The notes under the pieces: model-generated
What the model was told of the DNA's origin: nothing
Database searches by the model: none
The model's input: the letters and a program-made list of their open reading frames with translations, nothing else
Position numbers and translations under genes: made by a program
In this document: in pieces, positions 18,553 to 26,620 of the stretch
How positions within the stretch are numbered: position 1 is the first letter of the stretch
Layout of the letters: the number at the start of each line of letters is the position of its first letter
Source: Lewinellaceae bacterium
Lineage (GTDB): Bacteria > Bacteroidota > Bacteroidia > Chitinophagales > Saprospiraceae
Assembly (NCBI GenBank): GCA_020636325.1
Contig: JACJYC010000003.1
Span: forward strand, 496,001-560,000
DNA length: 64,000 nucleotides
Reading direction: 5' to 3'

Positions 18553-19838
18553 GACGGGGAGGTATATAATTCAACCACTTCCGGGCTGGCATTATCCATT
18601 TTGAGTACTTTGAGCCGGTATCTATCGATGGTCAGTTCCTGCCCGGCTTCGGGCAATCGGTCAAGCAGGTCCAGGATCAACCCCGAAAGGGTGGAATAAT
18701 TCGACCCGAGCGGCAGGGGGTAAGGCAGGTCGTCATTGATCTCCTCCAGCGGGTTTTGTGCCTGGACCCTGAAGGTCTCCTCGTTGATCTTTTCCACCAC
18801 CGGCAGTTCCTCATCGGATTCATCCTGGATCTCTCCCACGAGTTCCTCCAGAATATCCTCGAGGGTCAGTATCCCGATGGTTCCGCCGAATTCATTGATG
18901 ACGACGGCCATTTGCACATGTTCTTTCTGGAACCTGCGCAGGACCTTGAAGATCTTCTTGCCGGAGGGGATGATCAGCACCGGCCGAAGAATGTCGCCAA
19001 GGGATTTTTCCGGTGAATTCAGCATCAGGTTCAGGACGTCCTTTGCCAGGACAAAGCCCAGGATGCGGTCGATATTGCCCTCAAAAACGGGGTACCGGGA
19101 ATAGCCGTCGCTCACCACGATTTTGGCCGCTTCGGCAAGCGGGGTATTGATCTCGAGTGCTGCGATCTGTGTACGCGGTTTGAGCACCTGCCGGACCAGG
19201 CGGTTGTCAAAATCGAAAACGTTCTGGATGAGCTCCCGTTCGGAGGCTTGTATCGCACCGCCCTCCGCGCTTTCGGCTATGATCAGCTTCAGCTCTTCTT
19301 CCGAATGGATCTCGCTGTGGGGAACCGGCCGGATGCCCATCATTTTCAGGAAGAAATTGGCCAGACCGTTGAGGATCCAGATAAAGGGTTTGAAGATGAC
19401 AAAAAACAAGCGCAACGGCGGAGAAAGGGAAAGCGTGGTCTGGGTCGGATACCGGATGGCCAGGGACTTGGGCGCCAGTTCACCGAACACGATGTGCAGG
19501 ATGGTAATGGTAGCGAAGGCAACCGGTAGCGCGATCTGGTGCGCCAGGGTTTCGGACATCTCCAGGCCCAGGCCGTTGAAAATGGACAGGATGACCTTAG
19601 AGACTACCCCTTCACCGATCCAGCCGAGTCCCAGGCTGGCCAGGGTAATGCCCAATTGGGTGGCCGCCAGGTAACCGTCCAGGTTTTCAACCACGCTCTT
19701 GGCCATCCGCGCTGAAAAACTCTGGCTGGTACGGACCTGGATTTGTGAGATGCGGACTTTTACAATGGCAAACTCCGCTGCAACGAAGAATCCGTTCAGC
19801 AATACCAGTAAAAACGTCAGGAGGATATTAAGGATCAT
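18549..19838 (-). CDS. CNNM/CorC (hemolysin) family membrane protein with CBS domains
   Basis: Starting at ATG 19838 (MILNILLTFLLVLL), the product has 429 residues. Upstream in-frame codons overlap the E2 gene and lack a hydrophobic start, so I reject the longer frame. Order: DUF21/CNNM transmembrane domain with about four membrane segments (1-190), two CBS motifs (about 200-320, PRTQIAALEINTPLAEAAKIV and VLRRFQKEHVQMAVV seen as blocks), and a C-terminal CorC_HlyC domain (about 335-420, YSTLSGLILDLL). Such proteins take part in Mg2+ or other divalent-ion export; the hemolysin name is historical. It begins one base after the E2 stop and overlaps RidA, so E2, this gene and RidA form a tight minus-strand cluster. 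Confidence 0.88.
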   Translation of the reverse strand: MILNILLTFLLVLLNGFFVAAEFAIVKVRISQIQVRTSQSFSARMAKSVVENLDGYLAATQLGITLASLGLGWIGEGVVSKVILSIFNGLGLEMSETLAHQIALPVAFATITILHIVFGELAPKSLAIRYPTQTTLSLSPPLRLFFVIFKPFIWILNGLANFFLKMMGIRPVPHSEIHSEEELKLIIAESAEGGAIQASERELIQNVFDFDNRLVRQVLKPRTQIAALEINTPLAEAAKIVVSDGYSRYPVFEGNIDRILGFVLAKDVLNLMLNSPEKSLGDILRPVLIIPSGKKIFKVLRRFQKEHVQMAVVINEFGGTIGILTLEDILEELVGEIQDESDEELPVVEKINEETFRVQAQNPLEEINDDLPYPLPLGSNYSTLSGLILDLLDRLPEAGQELTIDRYRLKVLKMDNASPEVVELYTSPS

Positions 19839-19839
19839 A

Positions 19840-21126
19840 TCAGACCAACAACCGGATCGGTTCCTCCAATATCGACTTGAACGTCTGCAGGAACTGGGCG
19901 CCGGTAGCTCCGTCAACTACCCTGTGATCGCAGGAAAGGGTTACTTTCATCATGTTCCCTACAGCGATCTGCCCGTCCTTGACGATCGGTTTTTCAATAA
20001 TGCCGCCGACGGCGAGGATGCAGCTGTCGGGCGGATTGATGATGGCGGTGAATTCCTCAATGCCGAACATGCCCAGGTTCGAGATGGTAAAGGTATTGCC
20101 CTGCATTTCATCCGGCTGGAGTTTTTTCTCCTTGGCTTTCCCGGCCAGCGTCTTGACCTCGGTATTGATCTGGGAGAGGGTTTTGATATCGGTATAGCGA
20201 ATAACCGGCACGAGAAGGCCTTCTTCCACGGCTACCGCTACGCCGACATTGATATCCTTGTTTCGCCGGATCTTGTCGCCGAGCCAGCTGGAGTTGACGG
20301 CCGGGTGTTGGCGCAAGGCTGCGGCTGCGGCTTTGATCACCAGGTCGTTGAAGGATAATTTGGTGGGCGACACCTCGTTCAGCTTCTGCCGAAGTTGAAC
20401 GGCTTTATCCATATTGATCTCGATAGTGAGGTAGAAATGAGGCGCGGAGAACTTGCTTTCGCTCAATCTCCGGGCGATGGTCTTCCGCATCTGGCTGACG
20501 GCCACCTCTTCGTAATTGGCTTCGCCGCCGCCGTAAACGAAAGGCGTAACGGCAGGAGCGGGTTTTGAAGGCGCCGGAGCGGCCGGTTGAGCTGCCGGAG
20601 CGGGCGCAGTTTTCTGGGATTCGATGGCCGCTTCGACATCGCGGCGAACGATCCGGCCATGATCGCCGGAGCCGGCCACCTCGGAAATATCTATTCCGGC
20701 TTCCCTGGCCATGGATTTGGCCAGCGGGGAAGCTTTAACGCGTTTATCGTCCTGGGTTGAAGCGACGCCGTTGCTGGCGGGCGCTTCCGTTTTTTGCGGC
20801 GCCGGTTCTTCCTTGGCGGGTTCGGGAGCCGATTCCGCAGGAGCAGCAGCCGTATCGCCGGCAGAAGAAATGGCGATTTTCCAATCTTCACCCGGTTTGC
20901 CGATCACAGCGATCACGCCGTCAATGGGAACGGGCCCTTCTTTAACGGCAATGTGCAGCAGGGTGCCTTCAACATAACTGTCCAGCTCCATGGTGGCTTT
21001 GTCGGTTTCCACCTCTGCAAGGGTTTCACCGGGTTCGATGACGTCGCCTTCTTTTTTCAACCAACCGACAATGTTGCCTTCTTCCATGGTATCGCTCATG
21101 CGGGGCATGCGGATCACTTCAGCCAT
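19840..21126 (-). CDS. Dihydrolipoamide acyltransferase (E2) of a 2-oxo acid dehydrogenase complex, probably pyruvate
   Basis: I choose ATG 21126 (MAEVIRMPRMSDTMEEG), preceded at good distance by AAAGGAG on the minus strand; the longer frame starts in non-family sequence. The 428-residue product has a lipoyl domain with the modified Lys43 in ETDKATMELDS, an Ala/Pro-rich linker, a peripheral subunit-binding domain (ASPLAKSMAREAGIDIS about residue 135, ending GRIVRRDVEAAI) and the CoA acyltransferase domain ending in the catalytic DHRVVDGATGAQFL motif. One lipoyl domain and the DTMEEG sequence fit the pyruvate dehydrogenase E2 of Bacteroidota, which is often encoded apart from E1, as here. It transfers acetyl groups to CoA in the cytosol. 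Confidence 0.92.
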   Translation of the reverse strand: MAEVIRMPRMSDTMEEGNIVGWLKKEGDVIEPGETLAEVETDKATMELDSYVEGTLLHIAVKEGPVPIDGVIAVIGKPGEDWKIAISSAGDTAAAPAESAPEPAKEEPAPQKTEAPASNGVASTQDDKRVKASPLAKSMAREAGIDISEVAGSGDHGRIVRRDVEAAIESQKTAPAPAAQPAAPAPSKPAPAVTPFVYGGGEANYEEVAVSQMRKTIARRLSESKFSAPHFYLTIEINMDKAVQLRQKLNEVSPTKLSFNDLVIKAAAAALRQHPAVNSSWLGDKIRRNKDINVGVAVAVEEGLLVPVIRYTDIKTLSQINTEVKTLAGKAKEKKLQPDEMQGNTFTISNLGMFGIEEFTAIINPPDSCILAVGGIIEKPIVKDGQIAVGNMMKVTLSCDHRVVDGATGAQFLQTFKSILEEPIRLLV

Positions 21127-21249
21127 AACTCCTTTGCTTTTAATGTTTTGGTTTACCTGCGGCAAAAATGCAATATTTTCGGCAATTTTTCACCCTTATT
21201 CCGTTCCGACCCGACCAAATTACCGCAGGGATACTTGAAACCAGTTTAT

Positions 21250-21257
21250 TATTTTTG
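21250..21257 (+). promoter_or_regulatory. Candidate -7 element TATTTTTG directly before recR
   Basis: It fits TAnnTTTG and ends only four bases before the recR ATG. If used, the transcript would be leaderless or nearly so. No suitable -33 element was found, and it could be a coincidental AT-run. Confidence 0.35.
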
Positions 21258-21261
21258 CGGA

Positions 21262-21879
21262 ATGAATTTTTCATCCAAACTGCTTGAACAGGCCGTTGAG
21301 GCATTTTCGACCTTGCCGGGGATCGGCCGAAAGACGGCCCTTCGCCTGGTTTTACACCTGATCCGGCAATCTGAAGAACATACCGAACAGTTTTCGGAGG
21401 CGTTGCGGCAATTGCGGCGAAACATCAAATATTGCCAGATCTGCCATAACCTCTCCGATGAGGCTGTTTGCACGATTTGTTCAGATAAACGCCGGGAAGA
21501 AGGAATTGTTTGCGTGGTGGAAACGATCCGGGATGTTATGGCCATCGAGGATACCGGTCAGTACAGAGGGCTGTACCATGTGCTGGGCGGCGTCATCTCT
21601 CCGATTGAGGGTATCGGCCCCGCCGACCTGAGCATCGACAGCCTTGTGGATCGGGTTCACAGCGGCGGGATCAGGGAGCTCATTATGGCCATCAGCCCGA
21701 CCATAGAAGGGGAGACCACCATTTTTTACATCGCCAAACGGCTGCGCGAACGCAACCTGGAGGTACAGCTCAGCACCATTGCCCGCGGGGTATCCTTCGG
21801 CGGCGAACTGGAATATGCGGACGAAGTGACCCTGGGCCGATCGATCGTGACGCGGGTCAATTATCAGGTTAAAGACTAG
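21262..21879 (+). CDS. recR: Recombination mediator protein RecR
   Basis: Starting at ATG 21262, the product is 205 residues, the usual RecR length; the longer in-frame extension is antisense to E2 and rejected. It has the N-terminal helix-hairpin-helix (TLPGIGRKTALRLVLHLI), a four-Cys zinc finger (C58, C61, C70, C73), the Toprim core (CVVETIRDVMAIEDTG near 83 and a Gly-rich GLYHVLGGVISP), and the C-terminal Walker-like TIARGVSFGGELEYADEVTLGRS segment, seen as RGVSFGGELEY. With RecF and RecO it loads RecA at gapped DNA. It stands alone between two minus-strand clusters. Confidence 0.96.
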   Translation: MNFSSKLLEQAVEAFSTLPGIGRKTALRLVLHLIRQSEEHTEQFSEALRQLRRNIKYCQICHNLSDEAVCTICSDKRREEGIVCVVETIRDVMAIEDTGQYRGLYHVLGGVISPIEGIGPADLSIDSLVDRVHSGGIRELIMAISPTIEGETTIFYIAKRLRERNLEVQLSTIARGVSFGGELEYADEVTLGRSIVTRVNYQVKD

Positions 21880-21884
21880 AAGTG

Positions 21885-21919
21885 GTCAGTTGTCAGTTGT
21901 CAGTTGTCAGTTGTCAGTG
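21885..21919. repeat. Tandem 7-base repeat GTCAGTT, five copies
   Basis: Five consecutive units of GTCAGTT (the last reads GTCAGTG) fill the gap between recR and the convergent response-regulator gene. The last two or three units form the final codons and stop of that gene (TDN-stop), so slippage here would change its C terminus. Confidence 0.8.
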
Positions 21920-22616
21920 GGGGCATTTCGGACAGAAACGCCGCTTTGTAGGTCCTGCCTACCGGGATCTCGAATCCGCCGGCTTCGACTTCATTGGCCG
22001 ACCAGGCTGAAATCTTGTTCCGGGCGACGATGAAGGATTTATGGACCCGGATGAATTGGTCGGCCGGCAGGAGGTCCGCAAAATTGCCGATGGAGCTTTT
22101 GGTGAGCAGATGCCGCCCGTTCAGCACAATCTTGACGTAGTCTTTCACGCCTTCCACATAAATGATCTGTTCCAGGTCGATTTTCACCGTTTTGCGGTCG
22201 GCTTTTACCAATATGGCATTCGTTTTTTCAGGAACTTCCGGACCGGCATCCGCCAGCTGTTTTTCCAGGAATTTGTCTATCGCCTGGAGAAATCTCGGAA
22301 AGGGGATCGGTTTGACCAGATAATCCAGAACGCCGAGATCAAAACCCTCTACCGCGTATTCCCGGTAGGCTGTCGTAATGATGACCGCCGGTTTTTTCTG
22401 CATGGAGGCGATCAATTCCAGTCCGGTAACCTCCGGCATTTCAATGTCCAGGAACAGCAGGTCGGGTTGAAGGATCTTCATCTGTTCCAGCCCTTCAACC
22501 GCATCTGTGGTCTTTCCGCAGACTTCAAGGTTTGGAAAACGAGCCAGGTGCCGGACGATGACGTCCAGAGCAAGGGGCTCGTCATCGATGATATAGCATT
22601 TGAAACGGGCCATCAT
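21900..22616 (-). CDS. LytTR-type response regulator
   Basis: The 238-residue product has a receiver domain with acidic pair D11-D12, phospho-acceptor Asp57 (LLFLDIEMPEVTG) and the conserved Thr/Lys switch (IITTAYREY, DYLVKPIPF). A LytTR DNA-binding domain follows (about 135-235; KADRKTVKIDLEQIIYVEG and FIRVHKSFIVARNKI as family blocks). It should be phosphorylated by the adjacent histidine kinase and regulate transcription. A second ATG at 22613 is an equal start candidate. The start overlaps the kinase stop (TAATG), so the pair is coupled. The C-terminal codons lie in a 7-base tandem repeat. Confidence 0.93.
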   Translation of the reverse strand: MMARFKCYIIDDEPLALDVIVRHLARFPNLEVCGKTTDAVEGLEQMKILQPDLLFLDIEMPEVTGLELIASMQKKPAVIITTAYREYAVEGFDLGVLDYLVKPIPFPRFLQAIDKFLEKQLADAGPEVPEKTNAILVKADRKTVKIDLEQIIYVEGVKDYVKIVLNGRHLLTKSSIGNFADLLPADQFIRVHKSFIVARNKISAWSANEVEAGGFEIPVGRTYKAAFLSEMPPLTTDN

Positions 22617-23674
22617 TATTCGAATTTGATCTCCAATTCAACCCTGAAACCATCGGGTTCTTCCCGGATCATCAGGGTGTATTTGCCGGGATAAAGGAGT
22701 TCGAGGCGCTGCCGTATATTCTTCAAGCCGACGCCTCCTGAAGCGCGGAGGTTCTTTTTCCGCTGGTTTTTGGTGTTGAAGATCCGGAACGACAAGCGGT
22801 TTTCAGCTGCTTCCAGGTTGATGTCGACCCGGAACAGGCCGTCTTTCCCCGCGCCTCCGTGTTTGAAGCAATTTTCAGCAAACGGCAACAGGATCAATGG
22901 GGCAACCGGCAAGGCATCATTGGATACCGACCGGTCAAACGCCACTTTCAGGCGATCGCCGTACCGCAATTCTTCCAGACCGATATAGTTTTCCACCAGT
23001 TCGATCTCTTTGTTCAACGCTACTTTTTCCATTCCCGCCCGGTAAACCAGGTAATCCAGCAATTCGGTCAGTTTCAGTATGCTGTCAGCGGTGTGTTCCG
23101 ACCGGCTGAGGGCCAGGCTGTAGATGTTGTTGAGCGAATTGAACAGAAAATGCGGGTGGAGCTGGCCTTTCAGCAATTGGATCTCAGCTTCCGCTTTCGC
23201 TTTGATCAGGCGCTCGTTGGTTTGCTGCTGCCGCCGGTAATCCCCGATGATATGGATACATACCCCAAGGGCAATGATGGCGTAATCCCGGATAACGTTT
23301 TTCAGCACTTTCGATACGGGCACCTCATAGAAGTCCCCGGATTCGAAATAATTGACCAACCCCAGCCATTTGATCCGGCCGTATAATACAAAAATGGCCG
23401 CCGCCAGGGCACATAGCAGGAAAGGCGCCCACCTTTTGGCCTGCAAGTAGCGGGGTACGGCGAACAACGCGATGAAATAGGTCGGAATGATCATCACCGG
23501 CAGCGACAACAATGTGGCCCGGAAAAATTGCGGATTGGCCGACAGTTGCCGGTGCATTTGGTTGGCAAAATACTCCGAGATCACATACAATGCCCAGAAA
23601 CCGGCATGAACGGCCAATGTGCGCAGGTGAACCCTGCCGTGAACATACTTGCTGTTTGAAATCGTCAATTCCAT
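22616..23674 (-). CDS. LytS-like sensor histidine kinase
   Basis: The 352-residue product has four N-terminal membrane segments (about 18-150), a short coiled linker (RRQQQTNERLIKAKAEAEIQ as charged run), then the His_kinase (LytS/YehU) domain: LHPHFLFNSLNNIYSLAL with the phospho-accepting His near 195, and an ATPase with the N-box PFAENCFKHG near 285 and G-box GGVGLKNIRQRLELLY near 320. No extracellular sensor domain is visible; the signal may be membrane-derived. Forms a two-component system with the LytTR regulator. Confidence 0.92.
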   Translation of the reverse strand: MELTISNSKYVHGRVHLRTLAVHAGFWALYVISEYFANQMHRQLSANPQFFRATLLSLPVMIIPTYFIALFAVPRYLQAKRWAPFLLCALAAAIFVLYGRIKWLGLVNYFESGDFYEVPVSKVLKNVIRDYAIIALGVCIHIIGDYRRQQQTNERLIKAKAEAEIQLLKGQLHPHFLFNSLNNIYSLALSRSEHTADSILKLTELLDYLVYRAGMEKVALNKEIELVENYIGLEELRYGDRLKVAFDRSVSNDALPVAPLILLPFAENCFKHGGAGKDGLFRVDINLEAAENRLSFRIFNTKNQRKKNLRASGGVGLKNIRQRLELLYPGKYTLMIREEPDGFRVELEIKFE

Positions 23675-23863
23675 GCTGCAAATAACGCGCTTGCGGGCAA
23701 ATACGACGGGTTAGTATACCAACTGCCGGATATGGCAGAGCATCTGCCGGCTGCATGGCATTTTCGACAAAGTTTGCCGTTCCTCTCCAGGCATGCTCCC
23801 CAGGTCTACTTCTGCCCATCCGAGTTGAAAGTAGGCATAAGTTTGCAATTATTCACTAAAAAA

Positions 23864-24274
23864 ATGGAGACCATGAAAATCACCTTGAAGCATTTGATCT
23901 TATCAGCAGCCGTTTTGGTGCTGACCTGTTCATTCAGCGCTGCCCCGTCAGTTGCCGGTTTCGGCGGCGCGTATCTGAATTTTTCCGGTAAAATGGGCGG
24001 CGAGATCACCAAAAAAGAAATGAGCGGCCGGCATGAACTCGCGGTGGAAGGCTGCGCCAAGGGGTCGCGCATCTTCAAGTTTTCGCTGGCCGTCACCCAC
24101 GCCGGCAAAACAGTGACCTATGAGAGCAGCTCCAATAAATTATCCGCCCAGATGACCTCAGCGCTCGATGGCCTGACCAAAGGGGATGCCTTTGAGTTCA
24201 AGGACATCAAAGCCTATCTGCCCAACGGAAAAAGCGTGGTAGATGTCTGGGCAAAACGGTTTACGGTTGTTTAG
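23864..24274 (+). CDS. Small secreted protein resembling the last domain of GldM
   Basis: From ATG 23864 (alternative ATG 23873) the product is 136 residues: a signal peptide (about 1-28, ending SVAG) plus one beta-rich domain of about 100 residues. The pattern GGEITKKEM, then FKFSLAVTH, then a Ser/Asn-rich strand, then LTKGDAFEFKDIKAYLPNGK and a final FTVV, follows that of the C-terminal immunoglobulin-like domain of the T9SS/gliding motor protein GldM (GG.I...E, F.L...V, KGD.V.F.DIKA..PDGK, F.V). This is my pattern comparison, not a search. The gene stands alone, between a two-component system and a hydroxyproline operon, and ends at a good terminator. Confidence 0.65.
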   Translation: METMKITLKHLILSAAVLVLTCSFSAAPSVAGFGGAYLNFSGKMGGEITKKEMSGRHELAVEGCAKGSRIFKFSLAVTHAGKTVTYESSSNKLSAQMTSALDGLTKGDAFEFKDIKAYLPNGKSVVDVWAKRFTVV

Positions 24275-24290
24275 AGAAAAACGGGGATCG

Positions 24291-24322
24291 GGCGGCAAGA
24301 GGACGTTGCCGCCTGGTTTTTT
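24291..24322 (+). terminator. Rho-independent terminator
   Basis: GGCGGCAA at 24291-24298 pairs perfectly with TTGCCGCC at 24306-24313 around a 7-base loop, followed by TGG and a run of six T. It ends the GldM-like gene; the T-run just touches the end of the convergent minus-strand gene. Confidence 0.8.
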
Positions 24323-25562
24323 AAAACCTTTCAACCTCAAATAACCGCACATCAATGGATGGCTGTTGTTGCCTGATCAACTCCGAAACAACCTTGCCGG
24401 TAGCGGGGCCCAGGCTCAACCCCATCATGGCGTGCCCTGTGGCTACAACCAGGTTGCTGTATTTTTTGGAACGCCCCAGGTAGGGCAACCCGTCGGGCGA
24501 ACAGGGCCGGAACCCGTGCCAGACATTTTGAAGCGCCGGCATTTCCGGTTGGATGTCGGGGTAATAGGCCGGTAGGGCTTCGGCAATCGCCTCGAACCGG
24601 GGGCGGCTGATCTTGTTCGACAGATGGCTGATCTCCAGGGTGCCGCCGATGCGAAGATCCTGCCCCATCGGCGTTACAGCTACCCGGGCCTCCGTCAGGA
24701 TCGTTGGAACGGCGGGCCTTTGGTTCAATGCCGGCAGCGTATAGGAATACCCTTTGCCGTCCTGCAACAGGCAATTCACCCCCAGCGGCCCGAGCAGCCC
24801 TGCCGACCAGACGCCCGCGGCTATGACAACATGGTCGCAGGCAATGGTTTCACCGTTCTGCGTCAGGATGCCTGATATTTTCCCATTGCTGGCCAAAAGA
24901 CCTTTGACGCCTGAATTGCAGTGAAATGCCACACCGTTGTCCCGAAGCCAGGTCTCCAGTTGAATGACCAGTTGATTCGGATACAAATGGGCGTCTCCCG
25001 GATAATATACGCCGCCCAGGACGTCGGTACGGGTGCCGGTCTCTACCTTGCTCACGCCTGTCGCATCCAAAACCCGGGCTTCCATACCCAGGGAATGGGC
25101 GATCTCCGCCGTTTCGGCTTCTTCGTGGCCTACTTTCGGGGTTTTGAAAAGCATCATCAGCCCCTTTTCCTCAAAGGCAAATTCAAAACCGGGTTGGGTG
25201 GAGAGCTCCTTGTACAATTCCTTGCTGAGCAGATGATAATCCCGCAGAACGGGCATGGCGTTTTCTACTTTTTTCTGGTCGCAGGCCCGGTAAAACTGCC
25301 ACAGCCAGGAGGCCAGTTCCAGGCTCAGGCGCGGTTTGATATAAAAAGGGCTTTTGGCCTTGAACATCCAGCGAACTCCCTGTGCGATCACCCCCGGCGC
25401 CGCCAGCGGGATGAAGTGGCTGGGCACGATCATGCCCGCATTGCCGTCTGAAGCGCTGCCTTTCCGTACCTGATCAATGACCTCCACTTCGAAGCCTTCT
25501 TTCCGCAGGTAATAGGCAGAACAGAGACCGATGATGCCGCCGCCGATGATGTGGACTTTCAT
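24321..25562 (-). CDS. FAD-dependent D-amino-acid oxidase/dehydrogenase, probably acting on cis-4-hydroxy-D-proline
   Basis: The 413-residue product has a dinucleotide-binding N terminus (VHIIGGGIIGLCSAYYL) followed by an acidic residue at the end of strand 2 (EVEVIDQ), then the DAAO/DadA fold with HVVIAAGVWS near 245 and the C-terminal GRSKKYSNLVVATGHAMMGLSLGPATG FAD-contact block (seen as GHAMMGLSLGPATGK). In the context of a 4-hydroxyproline epimerase, a DapA-like deaminase and a ketoglutarate semialdehyde dehydrogenase, it should oxidise cis-4-hydroxy-D-proline to pyrroline-4-hydroxy-2-carboxylate. It is the last gene of the operon; 55 bases with a tandem repeat separate it from the epimerase gene. 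Confidence 0.88.
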   Translation of the reverse strand: MKVHIIGGGIIGLCSAYYLRKEGFEVEVIDQVRKGSASDGNAGMIVPSHFIPLAAPGVIAQGVRWMFKAKSPFYIKPRLSLELASWLWQFYRACDQKKVENAMPVLRDYHLLSKELYKELSTQPGFEFAFEEKGLMMLFKTPKVGHEEAETAEIAHSLGMEARVLDATGVSKVETGTRTDVLGGVYYPGDAHLYPNQLVIQLETWLRDNGVAFHCNSGVKGLLASNGKISGILTQNGETIACDHVVIAAGVWSAGLLGPLGVNCLLQDGKGYSYTLPALNQRPAVPTILTEARVAVTPMGQDLRIGGTLEISHLSNKISRPRFEAIAEALPAYYPDIQPEMPALQNVWHGFRPCSPDGLPYLGRSKKYSNLVVATGHAMMGLSLGPATGKVVSELIRQQQPSIDVRLFEVERF

Positions 25563-25567
25563 GTCAA

Positions 25568-25603
25568 GGTTAAAGGATAAAGGTTAAAGGATAAAGGTTA
25601 AAG
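25568..25603. repeat. 14-base tandem repeat in the operon spacer
   Basis: The unit GGTTAAAGGATAAA occurs twice plus a partial third copy between the epimerase stop and the oxidase start. On the minus strand it offers no Shine-Dalgarno; it may simply be slippage-prone spacer. Confidence 0.75.
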
Positions 25604-25617
25604 TGGGGTGGTGGGGA

Positions 25618-26619
25618 TCAGATGACCTGGAAGCCGAAAGCGTAGGGGTCGTCTTCGTCATCGATGATGATTTGGTTGTAGCCGGTGATCCGGGCCCATC
25701 CTTCGATACCGGGAATGACGGCAGGGTAGGGGCCGCAGGTCGTTTCCGCTTCAACGGTCCCCCTGAACTGGCTGCCGATGATGCTTTCATGGACAAAGGA
25801 ATCACCGGACTTCAGTTTGCCTTTGGCCGCCCATTGGGCCATGCGGGCGGAGGTGCCTGTACCGCATGGGCTCCGGTCGATGGCTTTTTCTCCATAGAAC
25901 ACGGCGTTGCGGGCGTCAGCTTCCGGGCTTAGGGTGTCGCCGGTCCAGAGGATATGGCTCAACCCCCGGATCTTGGCGTCAAGCGGATGTTCAAACCGGT
26001 ATTTTTCGTTGAGCCGTTGCCGGATAACCGGGCTCCAGGCGATGAGCTGCCCGGCGGTAAAGGCCTGCAAGCCCGGAAAATTCTCCTGCGGATCGATAAT
26101 CGCATAAAAATTTCCGCCGTAAGCTACATCCACTTTGAGTACGCCCAGGTCAGGACAATCCACCTTCAGGTCCTCCAGATAAAGGAACGAAGGAACATTT
26201 ACGAGTTTGACCGACCGGACCTTTTTTCCTTCGGTTTTATAGGTCACCGTAACCAGGCCGGCCGGTGTTTCCAGGCGGAGTTGCCCCGGTGTTTTCGGCG
26301 TTACAAGGCCTTCTTCCAGGGCGATGGTCACTGTGCCGATCGTGCCGTGGCCGCACATGGGCAGACAGCCGCTGGTTTCGATAAACAGGACGCCTGCATC
26401 ATTGGCCGGGTCGACCGGCGGGTAAAGAATGCTGCCGGACATCATGTCATGGCCGCGGGGTTCGAACATCAGGCCTTTCCGGATCCAGTCATAATGGTCC
26501 AGAAAAAAAAGCCGCCGTTCGCCCATGCTGGCGCCTTCGAGCTGCGGGCCGCCGCCGGCCACCAGCCGTACCGGATTTCCGCAGGTATGCGCATCGATGC
26601 AAAAAAAGGTCTTTCTCAC
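25618..26619 (-). CDS. 4-hydroxyproline 2-epimerase (proline racemase family)
   Basis: I choose a GTG start at 26619 because it has AAAGG five bases upstream on the minus strand and follows the dehydrogenase stop directly; another GTG at 26646 would overlap that gene. The product is about 333 residues. Both catalytic cysteines of the racemase/epimerase type are present: MCGHGTIG near residue 90 and RSPCGTGTSARMA near 240. The dehydratase branch of the family lacks the second Cys, so epimerisation is the better call. It converts trans-4-hydroxy-L-proline to cis-4-hydroxy-D-proline, the first step of the pathway encoded here. Cytosolic, cofactor-free. Confidence 0.9.
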   Translation of the reverse strand: MRKTFFCIDAHTCGNPVRLVAGGGPQLEGASMGERRLFFLDHYDWIRKGLMFEPRGHDMMSGSILYPPVDPANDAGVLFIETSGCLPMCGHGTIGTVTIALEEGLVTPKTPGQLRLETPAGLVTVTYKTEGKKVRSVKLVNVPSFLYLEDLKVDCPDLGVLKVDVAYGGNFYAIIDPQENFPGLQAFTAGQLIAWSPVIRQRLNEKYRFEHPLDAKIRGLSHILWTGDTLSPEADARNAVFYGEKAIDRSPCGTGTSARMAQWAAKGKLKSGDSFVHESIIGSQFRGTVEAETTCGPYPAVIPGIEGWARITGYNQIIIDDEDDPYAFGFQVI

Positions 26620-26620
26620 C

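Noticed and set aside
19839..19916. 26-residue extension of the CNNM/CorC-type protein
   Set aside because: Overlaps the E2 C terminus and precedes the first membrane segment with basic, non-family text; ATG 19838 is preferred.
20794..21261. N-terminal extension of recR by 156 codons
   Set aside because: The extension is antisense to E2 and unlike RecR; ATG 21262 gives the normal family length.
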